Assembly (NCBI GenBank): GCA_030035585.1 | Contig: CM057473.1 | Span: 6,498,501 to 6,562,500 of the forward strand | Reading direction: 5' to 3' | Source of the DNA: Dugong dugon | Taxonomy: Eukaryota > Chordata > Mammalia > Sirenia > Dugongidae | Length of the DNA: 64,000 nucleotides | Shown here: piece by piece, positions 44,500-56,163 of the stretch | Numbering within the stretch: the stretch's first letter is position 1 | How the letters are laid out: each line of letters begins with the position of its first letter | Notes under the pieces: model-generated | The model's database searches: none | Seen by the model: only the letters and a program-made list of their open reading frames with translations | What the model was told of the DNA's origin: nothing | Position numbers and translations under genes: made by a program

Positions 44500-45794
44500 T
44501 GAGGCCATGCAGAGGTTTTTATATTTTTACCAAATGTTGTATGTTTCAGTTCTAAACTTTCCATTTTGTTGCTTTTTGAATAAATTTTATTTCTGTGATA
44601 AGAACTTGTACATTTCTATTCAAGAGTGTTTACCGTTAATTTATGGAACATTGTTATAATAGCTGCTTTAAAGTCTTTGCTTGATAATCCCAACATCTGC
44701 TTCATCTCAGAATTTGCATCTGTTGATTATAATTTCCCTTGAGAATTGGTCACCTACTCTCGTCTGTTTTTAGTTGAGTAATTTTAGATTGTATCCTGAA
44801 CATTTTAAATATTATGTTGTGAGACTCTGGGTCCTATTAAAATTCTTTCAGGAATGTTGATTTTGTTTTTTATTCTGGGAAACAAACAGTCCCATTACCT
44901 GCCTTCTGTGGTCCTTGATTCTAACGTTAGTTCAATTTTCAAGGTCAACGATATGCTGTTTCTGCCTGTCCCAACCATGCACCACTCAGGTGATAACCTG
45001 TGCCTTGGATGGTGGTTTATATTATACTTTGGTTCCTTAGCTACACTACTTTGGGTCTGTCCCACAGTGGTGCAACTCAGAGGTGAGCCAAGGACTTGTG
45101 CTGGTTCAACACAGAATTAGGGGATCCCCTTCTCCAGCCCCTTTCTCTCTGGGATCCTTTTCACACACTTTAGCCCCTAGAGGCTCTTTTTCTCATCCCC
45201 CACCCAGAAGATGGGATTTCTCATAGAGTTTTAGACACTAAGAGTCTGCTGTGCACCTCATTGTAATTGGCACCATTTTCAGTGCAAAACAGTGATTAAA
45301 AAAAGAGAGAGAGAAAATAACGGGGATTACCCTACACCCTTAGTGCCACCATCAGCCGCTTTTCCAGTCCTTCTACCTGGAAAGATGGTGTTTCTCTCAG
45401 AGTCTTAGCCGTGATGCACAGTCCTGGACTGGTCTCAAGGCAGGGATAGGAGAGGAGAAGGGAAACCCTTAAATGGGGGATTTCGCTTATACCCCAGCTC
45501 ATTATGTGGTCCTCTGGTCAGACTGATGGGGTTTCTCAAGGAATTTTTGCTGCCTTCAACTCATGCGTTGGTCTGCATGTGAAGATGGAGCTCGTAAAGG
45601 TTGAGAGAGAAAAAGAGGAGGAAAAAGAAAAATCTCCCCATATGGGATGTTCTTTAAGTTTTTGCTCCCCGCCACAATCAGCTATGATTACTTTTTAGAT
45701 TCTTCAGGTGTATTTTACTTTAAATCAGAGGTTTTAGTTGTGATCAGTAGGCGAGATAGGCTGCAGCTCCCCTACTCTTGGTCAGCACCCGAAG
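44500..45794 (-). mobile_element. HAL1/L1M-like LINE, 5' part, antisense
   Basis: AATCCCAACATCTGCTTCAT, TAGATTGTATCCTGAACATT and TGAGACTCTGGGTCC are typical antisense old-L1 text. About 45245-45600 matches 47115-47480 as a diverged direct repeat. Confidence 0.75.
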
Positions 45795-46490
45795 TCTCCA
45801 CTCACTTTTAAAAAGTTATGGTCAATTTTAGAAGTGTTCAGGAGCACACAGAAATGTTAAAGAATTAAAAAAGTAGATACAATTGTCTGTTCTAATCACA
45901 TGGTTCGGAACCCTGGCATATTAACCAGCTATGGTTTGAACCATTGAGGCACTCCAAAGCTTCCTTTACTTTTTCAGACACTTTTACCATCTCCGTTTGA
46001 GTTAAAGGCTGGTGGTCTTCTCTTTGTGTGGAAAATACAGGTGTGGTTTTGAAAGTTCACAATGAAATGCAACTTTGCTTCCCATATGGCTGGTGTTTAA
46101 AGGGCATAGCTTTCCCTTTATCCAACAGTTTGAATATCTGTACTAAAAGCTCCTCTCAGAATACTCAATCATTAATGAACTACAATCCAGCTTTTCTCAA
46201 AGGTTCGTTTAAGAAATCAGATATTTAAGAGTTAGTCTAATGGACGTATTAACTGTGCATTCTTATAGCTCCTATAAACTCTGTTAAGGAATTAGAGTGG
46301 ATAAATAGAAGTCAAAGTGTATCTGAGCTGTACTGTCTAACTTTGGCAAAGATGCTTTTACTTTATACACAGATATTGGGTGCGTGAATTATTTATAGCA
46401 ACAGTATTTTTGTCCTTGTTAAAACCAGAGATGAAAACGTTAGCCATTGTGTTAGCAAATGACTTTTTTGGTAACTACCACACTCCTTCC
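45795..46490. other. Unique DNA
   Basis: No recognised element. ACATGGTTCGGAACCCTGGC and nearby text near 45900 hint at a worn SINE head but are too short to call. Confidence 0.4.
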
Positions 46491-46700
46491 TAAGGTGGTG
46501 GTGGTTCTGTGCCATTGAATCGATTCTGACTCATAACAACCCTAGATGACAGAGAAGAACTGCTCCATAAGGTTTTCTAGGCTGTAATCCTTATTGGAGC
46601 AGATTGCCAGGTCTTTTCTTTCACAGAGCCGCCGGTGGGTTATAATTGCTGACCCTTTGATTAGGAGCAGAGTGCTTAACAACTGGGACACCAAAGTTCC
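46491..46700 (-). repeat. AFROSINE, longer subtype, antisense
   Basis: Complete, diverged. Carries GCTGTAATCCTTATTGGAGC and ends GGACACCAAAGTTCC. Confidence 0.87.
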
Positions 46701-47910
46701 TTTTCCAAAGGTTCGTTTCTTGGAAAACACTATACCTCAGTGTATAAGTTTCTGTGATTTCTGTGGTTAGAAAAATAAAACAATGTTAACCAATGTGTTT
46801 GTCTTTTGCTCTTGCTGCCAAAATAATTAACAGCAAATGTAGTCCCCAGTTGTGGTAATCTGCTCATGCCAGGGACATGTTTACATCTATTCCTGTTCCT
46901 TATAACACAGCCTCTGTTTCTGCTTTTGAAATCAACTTTATTGAGGAATAATTTGCATACAATAAAACATACCCATTTTAAGTGTACAGTCTGATTTTTC
47001 TTGACAAATATATTCAGGCTTACGATGATTACAGCCAAGGTGTAGGATATTTTCATCACCTCAAAAATTGTTTTGTGCATCTTTACATTCAATTGTCCAC
47101 CCCATGGGCAAACACTGATCAGTTGTAATGGGCACCATTCCAGGGCAAAGCAGTGGTAAAAGAAAGAGAGAGAAAAAATAACGAGGATTACCCCCACACT
47201 CTTCGGGCCACATGAACTCCTTTTCCAGTTCTTCTGGCTATAAGGTGGGATTTCTCGCAGTTTTAGCCAAGGCACAGTGCTGGACCAGGACTGAACTCCG
47301 GGCAGGGATAAGAGAGGAGCAGAAGGGAAAAACATTACATGGGGATTTCCTTTATATCCTCCAGCTCACAGGCACCTCCATTTCAGTCCTCTGCCTAGAA
47401 AGATGGGGTTTCTCATGGAGTTTTTTTCTGTCTGCAACTCTTGCATCTTGCTCTATTCTATGTGTGGAAATGATTTACTTTTTCCCGTTCTAGAATTTCA
47501 TATAAGAAAACAAAATAAGCTTTTTTGTGTGTCTGGATTCTTTTGCTCAGCATATTGCTTTTTAAGTTTTGTTAACAGTACTTTTTTTTCCCAAATGACA
47601 TGTCTGTGCTTATTCTTAACTGTGTCCCTCTATGTGTAATGATACGTCCTTTTTTCTCTGGTTGGCTTTTATGAATTTTCTCTCTGTCACTGGTTTTCAG
47701 AAATTTGATATTCTACGCCTTAGTGTGGTTTCCTTTGTTTTTATTAGGCACTTGGGTTCATTGATCTTTTGGGTTTTGCGGGCTTAAAAAAAAAAAGAAA
47801 AGGAAATATTTCAGCCATTATTTCAAAAAAATATTTCTTCCGCGCATACCCCATAGGAGTCCAATTATCTGTGTATTATTGTCCCCGGGGTCACATTACT
47901 AAGGTTTGTT

Positions 47911-48128
47911 AAAACCAAACTCATTACTGTTGAGTCTATTCTACTCATAGCAACCCTATAAGACACCCCTATAGGACAGAGTAGAACTACCTCATAGGGT
48001 TTTCAAGGCTGTAAAGCTTTTCTGAAGCAGACTGCCTCATCTTTCTCCCATGGAGCAGCTGGTGGGTTCAAACTGCCAACCTTTAGGTTAGCAGTGGAGT
48101 GCTTTAACCACTGCACCACCAGGGTTCC
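47911..48128 (-). repeat. AFROSINE, longer subtype, with internal duplication, antisense
   Basis: CCCTATAAGACA is followed at once by CCCCTATAGGACA, a short tandem duplication inside the body. Otherwise complete. Confidence 0.9.
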
Positions 48129-48513
48129 TTTAAGGCTTGATTAAACATTTCTTTTAAGTCTTTATCTTTCTATCTGTGTGTCAGTTTGGCTAGTTGTTAC
48201 TGTTACGGCTTCAAGTTCACTGACCTTTTTTCTTCCCTCTCTAATCTCCTGCTAACCCCATACAGTAAAATTTTCATTTCTGATACTGTAAATTTTTCTT
48301 TCAGAAATTTTCCTTGGTCTTCCCCTCTTCCTTTTTTAAATAGTAAATTCCCCTTTGCTCTTTCTTATATTCACGCCTTCCTTTAAACTCTTGGCAGTTT
48401 GACTGTTCTTACCTAGTAGTCCCATTATCTCTCTCATTTCTGATAGTATTTAAAGTAACTAATTTTTCTCCTGGTTATGGGTTACATTTTTCTGTTTCTT
48501 GACATTTCTGTGG

Positions 48514-49338
48514 CTGTTGTTGTTAGGTGCCATAGAGTAGATCCCGACTCATAGCGACCCTACGTACAGCAGAACAAAACACTGCTTGATCCTGCACCAT
48601 CCTCGCAATCACTGTTAGGTTTGAGCCCATTGTTGCAGTCACTGTGTCAATCCATGTCATTGAGGGTCTTCCTCTTTTTTGCCTATTCTCTGCTTTAGTA
48701 AGCATGATGTCCTTCTCCAGGCACTGGTCCCTCCTGATAACATACCCAAAGTATGTGAGGCAAAGGCTCACCATCCTTGCTTCTAAGGAGCATTCTGGCT
48801 GTACTTCTTCCAAGACAGATCTGCTCCTTCTTCTGGCAGTCCATGGTGCCTTCAGTCTTTGCCAAAACTGTAATTCAAAGGCATGGATTCTTCTTTGGTC
48901 TTCCTTATTCATTGTCCAGCTTTCATATGCATATGAGGTGATTGAAAACACCATGGTTTGGGTGAGGTGCACCTTAGTTCTTAAAGTGACATCTTTGCTT
49001 TTCAACACTTCAAAGAGGTCTTTTGCAGCAGATTTGCCCATTGGAATGTGTCTTTTGATTTCTTAACTGCTGCTTCCATGGGTGTTGATTGTGGATCCAA
49101 GTAAAATGAAATCCTTGACAACTTCAATTTTTTCTCTGTTTGACATGATATTGCTTCTTGGTCCGTTTGTGAGGATTTGTGTTTTCTTTTTTTGAGATGT
49201 AATCCACACTGAAGGCTGTGGTCTTTGATCTTCATCAGTAAGTGTTTCAAGTCCTCTTCACTTTCAGCAAGCGAGGTTGTGTCATCTGCATATCGCAGGC
49301 TGTTAATGAGTCTTCCTCCAATCCTGTTGCTGTATCTA
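48514..49338 (-). mobile_element. RTE 3' fragment, antisense
   Basis: About 825 bp. The antisense coding frames (49343-49002 and 49041-48523) include LINSLRYADDTTSLAESEED and ITSYAYESWTMNKEDQRRIH, so the RT active-site motif YADD is preserved although the element is truncated. It is flanked by HAL1-like sequence on both sides. Confidence 0.93.
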
Positions 49339-49340
49339 CG

Positions 49341-49395
49341 CAAAAAAACAAAACCAAATCCATTGCCATCGAGTCAATTCCAATTCATAGTGACT
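49341..49395 (-). repeat. AFROSINE tail fragment, antisense
   Basis: ACCAAATCCATTGCCATCGA and ATTCATAGTGACTT only. It adjoins the RTE's truncated end. Confidence 0.75.
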
Positions 49396-50200
49396 TAATT
49401 CTTAATATTGTAAATCTTACATTGTTGAGTGTCTGGATTTTGGCTCCTTTCTTCAAAGAAAGTTGGATTTTGCTTTGAATCAGTCCAATTACTTGAAATC
49501 ATCCTGATCGTTTTAAAGCTTGATTTTCAATGTTAGGACGGGACTAAAACATCCTTTCCTCTAGAGCTAGCTAAGCCTACTACCGAGGTGTCAGTCTTCT
49601 GGGATCTGTACTGAATAGCCTTGGTGTTCAGCACCCCACTCCATGCTGGCTGGTTAGAATCCACACGTCACTCACTCCTGCATAAGCTCCAGGATTAGTT
49701 CAGTTTGCAGGTCCCTGATAACCTTTTCTGGTTCCACGGAGTTTCACTCTACTTGTACGCAGATGTTATGCAACAGACTCAAAGAGACTACTGTGCAGAT
49801 TTCTGGACTGCTGTTTCTGTGTAGCTGTCCCTGATCTGCCACTCTGCCTGTTAAATCGCAGCTGCATCAGCCTCCCAAACACTAATTCTTGTCTTCTTCT
49901 CTCAGCGAGACATTCACCTTTGGTTTGGTCTGCCCTCCTTGTTCTGTGTGCCACCAGGCACCACTGGGCAGAAAGGCAAGGTGACCAAAGGGTTCACCTG
50001 GTTTGTTACTCCCTCCTCAGGGATCACAGTCCACACTGCCTGTTGAGGAATATCTGAAAACAGTTGTTTCACATATTTTGTCCAGTTTTCTAGTTGCTTA
50101 TCAGCAGGAGGACAAGTCAAATACTAGTCACTCTGCCATAGCAGAAGTATAAGTCAGTGGCCTTTTTTTTTTTTTTTAATAATTTTAATTTCTTTAGCTA

Positions 50201-50395
50201 AAAAAACAAAGTTGCCATTGAGTCAATTCCAACTCATAGCAATCTGATGTGTTTCAAAGTAGTGCTAGGGTTTTCAATGGCTGTGATTTTTTCCAAAGTA
50301 GATTGTCAGGCCTTTCTTCCAAGGCACTTCTGGGAGGATTCCTTTGAGTTAGTAGCCGAGCTGAGCACTTGAGCATTTGTGCCACCCAGAGAATC
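50201..50395 (-). repeat. Long AFROSINE relative, antisense
   Basis: GTTGCCATTGAGTCAATTCC tail and CCTTTCTTCCAAGGCACTTC body. The head is worn. Confidence 0.85.
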
Positions 50396-50424
50396 TTTAG
50401 CTACACAGTGTTTAATAATGTACC

Positions 50425-50625
50425 AGTTACCAGTTGCCATGGACTCAATGTCTACTCATGGTGACCCCGTGTGTATCAGAGTAGCACTGTGCTCCATAGG
50501 GTTTTCAATGTCTGGTTTTTTGGAAGTAGATCACCAGGCCTTTCTTCTGAGGTATTTCTGGGTAGACTCGAACCTCTGACCTTTTGATTACCAGCCCAGC
50601 GCATTAACCATTAACCAAGGATTCC
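50425..50625 (-). repeat. Long AFROSINE relative, antisense
   Basis: CAGTTGCCATGGACTCAATG tail, CCAGGCCTTTCTTCTGAGG body and a worn head. It sits 30 bp from the previous copy in the same orientation. Confidence 0.86.
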
Positions 50626-50824
50626 ATATCCTTTTGGAATACAAGTGTATACATTCTATGTAAGCATACAAAATATATTTTAAAGAAATGGAATTTTTTT
50701 TTTTTTGAAGCAAGAACTAAGGAGCCTTTCCACTATTCCCAGACATTTATAAATGATGTGGTGACTTGTTTTTGATAAAAATCCAGTGCACATGTGACAC
50801 TGAATGCCCATGCTGTCTGTACAA

Positions 50825-51180
50825 CTGGCTTCTTTTTGTTATTTGGAAATCAGCTTAAACCTGACTTTTCCAGAAAGACCTTTTCCAATCTCCCAAACTA
50901 AAATAACCGTTCTCTAGCACATCTCCTTGTTTTTAACTTCTGTGTGACACTTGTCACAGTTCAATATTTTTCTTGTCTGTGTGTTCATGTGTTTGTTTGC
51001 TCACCTACTTGCTTATTTATTTATGGTAATCTCTGGTTCTCACTCCCCACCCGGTACTTAGTTGAAGCGTTAGATGGTACTGAAGGCATGCTGTTATTCT
51101 CTTGTTCACAGATATGTATTGCCGGGCCTAGAACAGCACTTGACGAAAAGAGGAGACTCAAAATTCTGTTAAATTAAGAA
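50825..51180 (+). mobile_element. L2 LINE 3' end, sense
   Basis: CAGAAAGACCTTTTCCAATC, CTGTGTGACACTTGTCACAG, TTATTTATTTATGGTAATCT and GGGCCTAGAACAGCACTTGA follow the order of the L2 3' end. Ancient and non-coding. Confidence 0.72.
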
Positions 51181-51239
51181 TGTGATAAAATACTGTAGTC
51201 AGGGAAGTTATTGAGGAAGTGATTTCCATCTCACCTGCT

Positions 51240-51480
51240 ACGTATAAGGAGGTCCCGAACAATGAAGCAGTTTTTTATTTTCCTTTTATAAAACCACAAC
51301 TAAGTTTACTGTTGTTGTTTTCAGTGACCATTTGATTATTGTGCATGAAAATTAATCATAACAATCCATTACAATTGCTCTAATAAAGTTATTATAATGT
51401 TTGGCTTTACAGTTTGGTCAATTAGGGTGATTAAAGTGGCGAAAACTGGGTTTGGTTCTTAGGAAGAAGTCCATTTGAGT
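51240..51480. promoter_or_regulatory. Candidate conserved noncoding element with SOX/POU-like sites
   Basis: ATTGTGCATGAAAATTAATC (51338-51357) reads as a SOX core (ATTGT) beside a degenerate octamer and an ATTA homeodomain core. ATAACAATCC and TTACAATTGC follow within 20 bp. The segment is free of repeats between an L2 and a SINE. Function and conservation are inference only. Confidence 0.35.
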
Positions 51481-51564
51481 GATCAGAAAACAGTACTTAG
51501 AGTTCCAGAATGTAAGTTGTATTTACCATGTACATGTACGTGGTATTCTAATACAAAATTATTA

Positions 51565-51768
51565 GTTGTTGCTAGCTGCTGTGCGGTTGGTTTTCAATTC
51601 ATAGCACCCCATGTAACGGAGTATAACTGCCCCACAGGGTTTTCTAGGTTGTAATCATTATGGGAGCAGATTGCCAGGTGTTTCTCCTACGGAGCCGCTG
51701 GGTGGTTTTGAACCGCCAACCTTTCAGATAGTAGACAAGCATTTAACCATTGTCCCACCGCGGATCCT
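51565..51768 (-). repeat. AFROSINE, longer subtype, antisense
   Basis: Complete, old. Carries GTTGTAATCATTATGGGAGC. Confidence 0.88.
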
Positions 51769-51793
51769 TCTAATATAAAAAAAAAAGAGAAGA

Positions 51794-51938
51794 AAACCAT
51801 TGTTGATTCTGACTCATAGCAACCCTATTGGACAGAGTGGAACTGCCGCATAGGGTTTCCAAGGAATGGTTGGTGGATTCGAACTGCTGACTGTTTGGTT
51901 ATCAGCCGAATGCTTAACCACTGTGCCACTAGAGCTCC
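51794..51938 (-). repeat. AFROSINE, antisense
   Basis: 150-bp form, 25 bp from the previous copy, ending CTGTGCCACTAGAGCTCC. Confidence 0.92.
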
Positions 51939-52467
51939 AACATAAAGTAATGGGGTGGAAATAGAGAACGTTGAGACTGCTAATTAAGTGAGTGACATCA
52001 ACATGCCCTGAGAGGCAGGCGTGAGGAAACATGAGAGAATTCTCTCTGTAGAACATTTGGACCCAATCAGAATGTCAAGAAAGGGACAAAACAAGACAAG
52101 GTCTTGGAGGAGGTCTAAGGGCAAGAAAGGATCACAGTTCTCAGAGCTGACACAGCTAAGTATTTCTCCCATCAAGCTGCAAGCCAACAATAGCTGATTT
52201 CCCCACTGTGGAGCCATAGATTACATGAGATCTTTCAAGAACATGGGCCCTGGAATCAAATCATCTTACTAGCTACTAGATTACTAAATAATCTTGAGCC
52301 AATTACTTTTATTTTCCAAACCTTATTTTCTTCACTCCAAAAATGAGGCAACATCTACTTAATTAGATTACTGGCAGAATTAAGAATAATCTATGTAAAA
52401 GTTTCAGCACAGTCTCTATGAATGTGATGTGAATTGTTGCTTTTGTAATTATTAACTCTGTTTTTGG
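51939..52467. other. Unique DNA
   Basis: Nothing recognised. CTCCAAAAATGAGGCAACAT near 52337 may be a trace of MIR. Confidence 0.4.
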
Positions 52468-52692
52468 TCATCAGAAAGGGCCAATTGCTGGAAAAAGATA
52501 TCATGGTTGTTAAAGTAGAGGGTCAGTAAAAATGAGGGAAACCCTCAATGAGATGCATTGACACAGTAGCCACAACAATGCACTCAAACATACCTACAAT
52601 CATGAAGATGGCACAGGACTGGGCAATGTTCCATTCTGTTATACATAAGGTCACCATGAGCTGAAGCCGACTTGCTGGAAACTAACAACAGC
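52468..52692 (+). mobile_element. RTE 3' end fragment, sense
   Basis: GTTGTTAAAGTAGAGGGTCA, ATGCATTGACACAGTAGCC and GGCACAGGACTGGGCAATG lead to the 3' tail ending AACTAACAACAGCAA. Confidence 0.88.
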
Positions 52693-52958
52693 AATTCAGA
52701 CCATAGTCAGCCTCAAGGATGGTAACAGCCATATGGCAGACTTTGGGTGACATATTGTGCAGCAGTGGGGGGTTCAACTTGCAGAACTTGAGAACTTAGC
52801 ATACTTCGGCATTCTTTAGGCATCTCATTTAAGGAATCTAGAATAATTCTGGCTAAGACCTTTATGCTTCATGGAGAGATGGTCCAATGTAGGGTGCGGA
52901 TTCACACATTACAGCTATTTCATTTTGCAATTATTGATTTCTGTTGTAATAGTGGAAA

Positions 52959-53113
52959 CACTGGGGGCATAGTGGTTAAGAGCTACGGCTGCTAACCAAA
53001 AGGTCAGCAGTTCAAATCCACCAGAGGCTCCTTGGAAACCCTATGGGGCAGTTCTACTCTGTCCTATAGGATCGCTATGAGTCAGAATCGACTCGGTGGC
53101 AATGGGTTTGGTG
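52959..53113 (+). repeat. AFROSINE, sense
   Basis: Well preserved. GGCTGCTAACCAAAAGGTCA and CTATGAGTCAGAATCGACTC are close to the family sequence. Confidence 0.93.
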
Positions 53114-54143
53114 GTAATAGCAGAAGGGATGTAACTGAAGACCAAATGGTAAACATTATATCCATTAAAATAATTTAACATAGAACTGTATCTCCATTGG
53201 TTTGTTTGAAGCCACGATTTTTAGGCATTGGCAGACCTTGTAAAGAAATCTATTATTCACTAAGAGACATCATATAGCAGACATTGAACTGTTTTAGTTT
53301 AGCACCAAGCCTTCATTATTCTCGGGTACGAGGTGTAAATAATCACACTCTTTCAAAATATTTCATAACATTCTTTGATTTTCAATAGATACCACCAAAA
53401 TGATAAAAAGGCTTTATGTTCTAAGCTCTATTGCATGAAAAAGTGTATCAGTTAAACTAAAAACAGATTTAATTGAACTCAAACAAAATGACTTTTTTTA
53501 AAAATAATGGAATAAAGCTCAACACTTACCTAAAAGGAAGTTATGAAAACACAGTTTCACACTGTGATCCAAGAAATAATTTCCAACTTATTCAGAAAGT
53601 TTTGAACATCATAATTTTTCAAGTATGAAGGAGCACTATGAACTGATTTTCAGTAATTTCACACTTAAAAAGAGAAAAGAACAATAATTAGCAAAACCAC
53701 CAGAATAGTTCTTAAAAAGTCAAAATAATCATATTTCTTCATGACATAAGGTCAAAAGGGCATTTACCACTTCAAAAAAATAAAGCATCATTAAATGAAA
53801 AGATGAACTCATTAAAAGTGATTAAATAGCTCTTTCCTTGTTTGTTTTGACTATGTTCCATAGCATAAATTAAGGGTTCCTAATATCAGGGTTTTAAGGA
53901 AAAACTATACATGTGTGTGCAGAAAATGACTTATACCTGTACAGATTATTTAATTTCTCAGCTTTAGAGTTACTTTATTATCGTTAAAACACAAATCAAC
54001 AACAGCATTATGTATCCAAATTGCAATAACGGAAATTTCAAGGTAGAAACTCATTGATCCACTTGTTGCAACAATTTAGAGGCCATCGGTGGAATGTTCT
54101 TGGAGGCTATGTCAACGTTTGGGAAGCCTGGATCCCCTTGACC
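53114..54143. other. AT-rich unique DNA
   Basis: No repeat or exon recognised over about 1 kb. Confidence 0.45.
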
Positions 54144-54530
54144 TGTTTCTTAGTTTCCTAGGGTAGCCGTGACAAAAACTACCCCAAGAGGTTGGCTTTA
54201 AAGAACAGGAATTGATTGTCTCACAGTTAGGGAGGATAGAAGTCTGAAATCAGGACGTGACTTTAGGGGAGGGTCCTTCCTTGTCAGTAGCCCAGGGAGT
54301 CCCTTGGTGTTCTTTGGCATCTGTCTCTCCCCTGTGTGTGTCTCTGTGTCTATTCTGCTATTTCTTTAAGACATCCCTCAGAAGCGATTAGGTTTTGGGC
54401 CCAGCTACTCTGGCATGACCTCACTCACATAACGGAAGAAAACCTTCGTTCCCAAACAGGGTCACATTCACAGGTACAGAGGTTGAGACCTCAACATAAA
54501 TTTTGGGGGGGACACAACTCAATCCATAAT
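54144..54530 (-). mobile_element. MaLR-type LTR (MLT1/MST-like), antisense
   Basis: TTAGTTTCCTAGGGTAGCCG, ATTGTCTCACAGTTAGGGAG, GAAGTCTGAAATCAGGACGT and CAACTCAATCCATAAT fit an antisense MaLR LTR. It is shortened relative to a full copy. Confidence 0.85.
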
Positions 54531-55185
54531 GGCCTAAATGCACTCCAGAGTGAATTATCAATGAGAAAAGGAGGGATCCGTTGAAGCCACTAGAGTCTTC
54601 CCAGGGAGGACATTTTCAGTATTTCTCCTAGTGGGTGTTTCAGCCGCTCTTGAAGGAACATGAATTGTCAGCTACATTCAGTGGAGAGAAATGAGCTATT
54701 TTGACTGAGATGTATTATCCTGTCCTGCTTTGTAGCAAAAAGGCAGTAAACCGTTGCTGCAGGGCAAGTAACAGAAAAGTCATCAGCTAGAGGCAGGGAA
54801 GGCATTCATGCAGCAACATAATAGAGTGGACAGAATGTGAATTAGGCTGAAGTCAAGGATTACAAAGGAGAAAAAAAAAAAAAAAAAAAGCATCAGTCCG
54901 CAATACAGAAGGCCTCGGACTCCGAACACATGGCCCACGTTACAATACAAGCTATTACCAATGCTGACAGCATCGGCACCAGCCAGCCGAAATACACGTA
55001 TAAAGGTCTCATTAATCCAGAGGAGGTCGCTATACCTAAGTGCTTCGTTTGCTTTCCTGAAAGAGGGTCTTTTAATTTCTAAACGGTGTTTGAAAATGAA
55101 AAGAATGTCTTCAATGCATGCAAACAAATCTGTGACATTACTAACAGAGGTCTTCTTTGAGACAGATACGGCTTGTCAGTATATG
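54531..55185. other. Unique DNA with a CpG-bearing open segment
   Basis: An A-run (54870-54889) is followed by about 270 bp without repeats and with many CpGs. On the minus strand that segment is open for about 90 codons (KTSVSNVTDLFACIEDI...). Possible acceptors exist, but the donors (AG|GTATAG near 55036, TG|GTAATA) are mediocre. It may be a CNE, an exon or chance. Confidence 0.35.
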
Positions 55186-55388
55186 CCAAAAAAGCAGTTG
55201 CCATCGAGACGGTTCCTACTCACGGCAACTCCACGTGTGTCAGAGTAGAACTATGCTCCATAGCGTTTGCATGGCTGATTTTCCAGCAGTAGATCACCAG
55301 GTCTTTCTTCCGAGGCACCTCTGGGTGAACTTGAACTCCCAACCTTTTGCTTAGTGGCCGGGCGGGTTAGCTGTTGGCACCACCCAGG
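55186..55388 (-). repeat. Long AFROSINE relative, antisense
   Basis: AGTTGCCATCGAGACGGTTC tail, CAGGTCTTTCTTCCGAGGCA body. The head is altered to GTTAGCTGTTGGCACCACCC. Confidence 0.88.
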
Positions 55389-55590
55389 AACTGGGTTAAT
55401 ACACAGACCCTGGTATAGAGCAGGAATCATAGGGCAGTGCCTGGAAACTTGAGCCGTGAGGGTGTTTGTGCCTCCTCTGGTCACTACGAGAATCCTCTCT
55501 CTCGTTGGCTGCTTTTCTCCTTCTATTCTCCGTGGCTTCTCATTTACACGGAAAACATTTACTGAGCATGTAATATGTACTAGGAGCCCT

Positions 55591-55749
55591 TGGGAAATCC
55601 TGGTGGAGTACTGGTTAAAAGTTACAGCTGCTAACCAAAAGGTAGGCAGTTTGAATCCACCAGCCGCTCCTTGGAAACCTGTGAAGCAGTTCTACTCTGC
55701 CCTATAGGGTTGCTATGAGTCGAAATCGACTTGACAGCAATGGATTTGG
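55591..55749 (+). repeat. AFROSINE, sense (first of three)
   Basis: GGGAAATCCTGGTGGAGTAC head and CTATGAGTCGAAATCGACTT tail. Confidence 0.92.
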
Positions 55750-55761
55750 TTTTTATTTTTA

Positions 55762-55962
55762 GGAACCCCTGGGGAGTGCAAATGGTTAAAGTGCTTGGCT
55801 GTTAACTGAAAGACTGGAAGTTTGAGTTTACCCAGAGGCACCTTGGAAGAAAGGCCTGGAGACCAACTTCCAAAAAATCAGCTATTGAAAACCCTGTGGA
55901 GCACAGTTCTGCTCTGACACACGTGGACTCAGCATGACTCAGAGTAGACACAATAGCAACTG
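55762..55962 (+). repeat. Long AFROSINE relative, sense (second of three)
   Basis: GAACCCCTGGGGAGTGCAAA head, CCAGAGGCACCTTGGAAGAA body and a worn tail. Confidence 0.9.
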
Positions 55963-56004
55963 TTTCTGTTTTTTGTTTTTTTAATATATGCTAAGATCTA
56001 TGCT

Positions 56005-56162
56005 AGAGCCCTGGTGGCACAGTGGTTAAGAGCTCAGGCTGCTAACCAAAAGGTCGGCAGTTCGAATCCACCAAGTGCTCCTTGGAAACCCTACGGGGCA
56101 GTTTTACTCTGTCCGATAGGGTCACTATGAGTCAGAATGGACTTGAAGGCAAAGGGTTTGTT
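56005..56162 (+). repeat. AFROSINE, sense (third of three)
   Basis: Very well preserved head AGAGCCCTGGTGGCACAGTG. It is flanked by a perfect 13-bp duplication TAAGATCTATGCT (55992-56004 and 56168-56180), so it is one of the younger insertions. Confidence 0.95.
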
Positions 56163-56163
56163 G

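Larger units (their letters stand above)
46926..50155 (-). mobile_element. HAL1/L1M-like LINE, antisense, interrupted
   Basis: The 3' end is at 46926-47110 (TTTATTGAGGAATAATTTGC, AATAAAACATACCCATTTTA). Further text runs to 47900, then ORF1-type antisense text at 48130-48513, and a 5' end at 49396-50155 (CAGTTTTCTAGTTGCTTATC, AGTCACTCTGCCATAGCAG). A SINE at 47.9 kb, an RTE at 48.5 kb and a SINE scrap at 49.3 kb interrupt it. A 201-codon antisense frame at 46730-47335 spans several unrelated parts and is not a gene. Confidence 0.75.

Noticed and set aside
46730-47335. 201-codon antisense frame
   Set aside because: It runs across unique DNA, an old L1 3' end and the repeated HAL1-like block, with no single domain and no splice logic.
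56005-56080. tRNA-Asn gene
   Set aside because: It is the head of an AFROSINE with a target duplication and RTE-like tail, not an independent tRNA.
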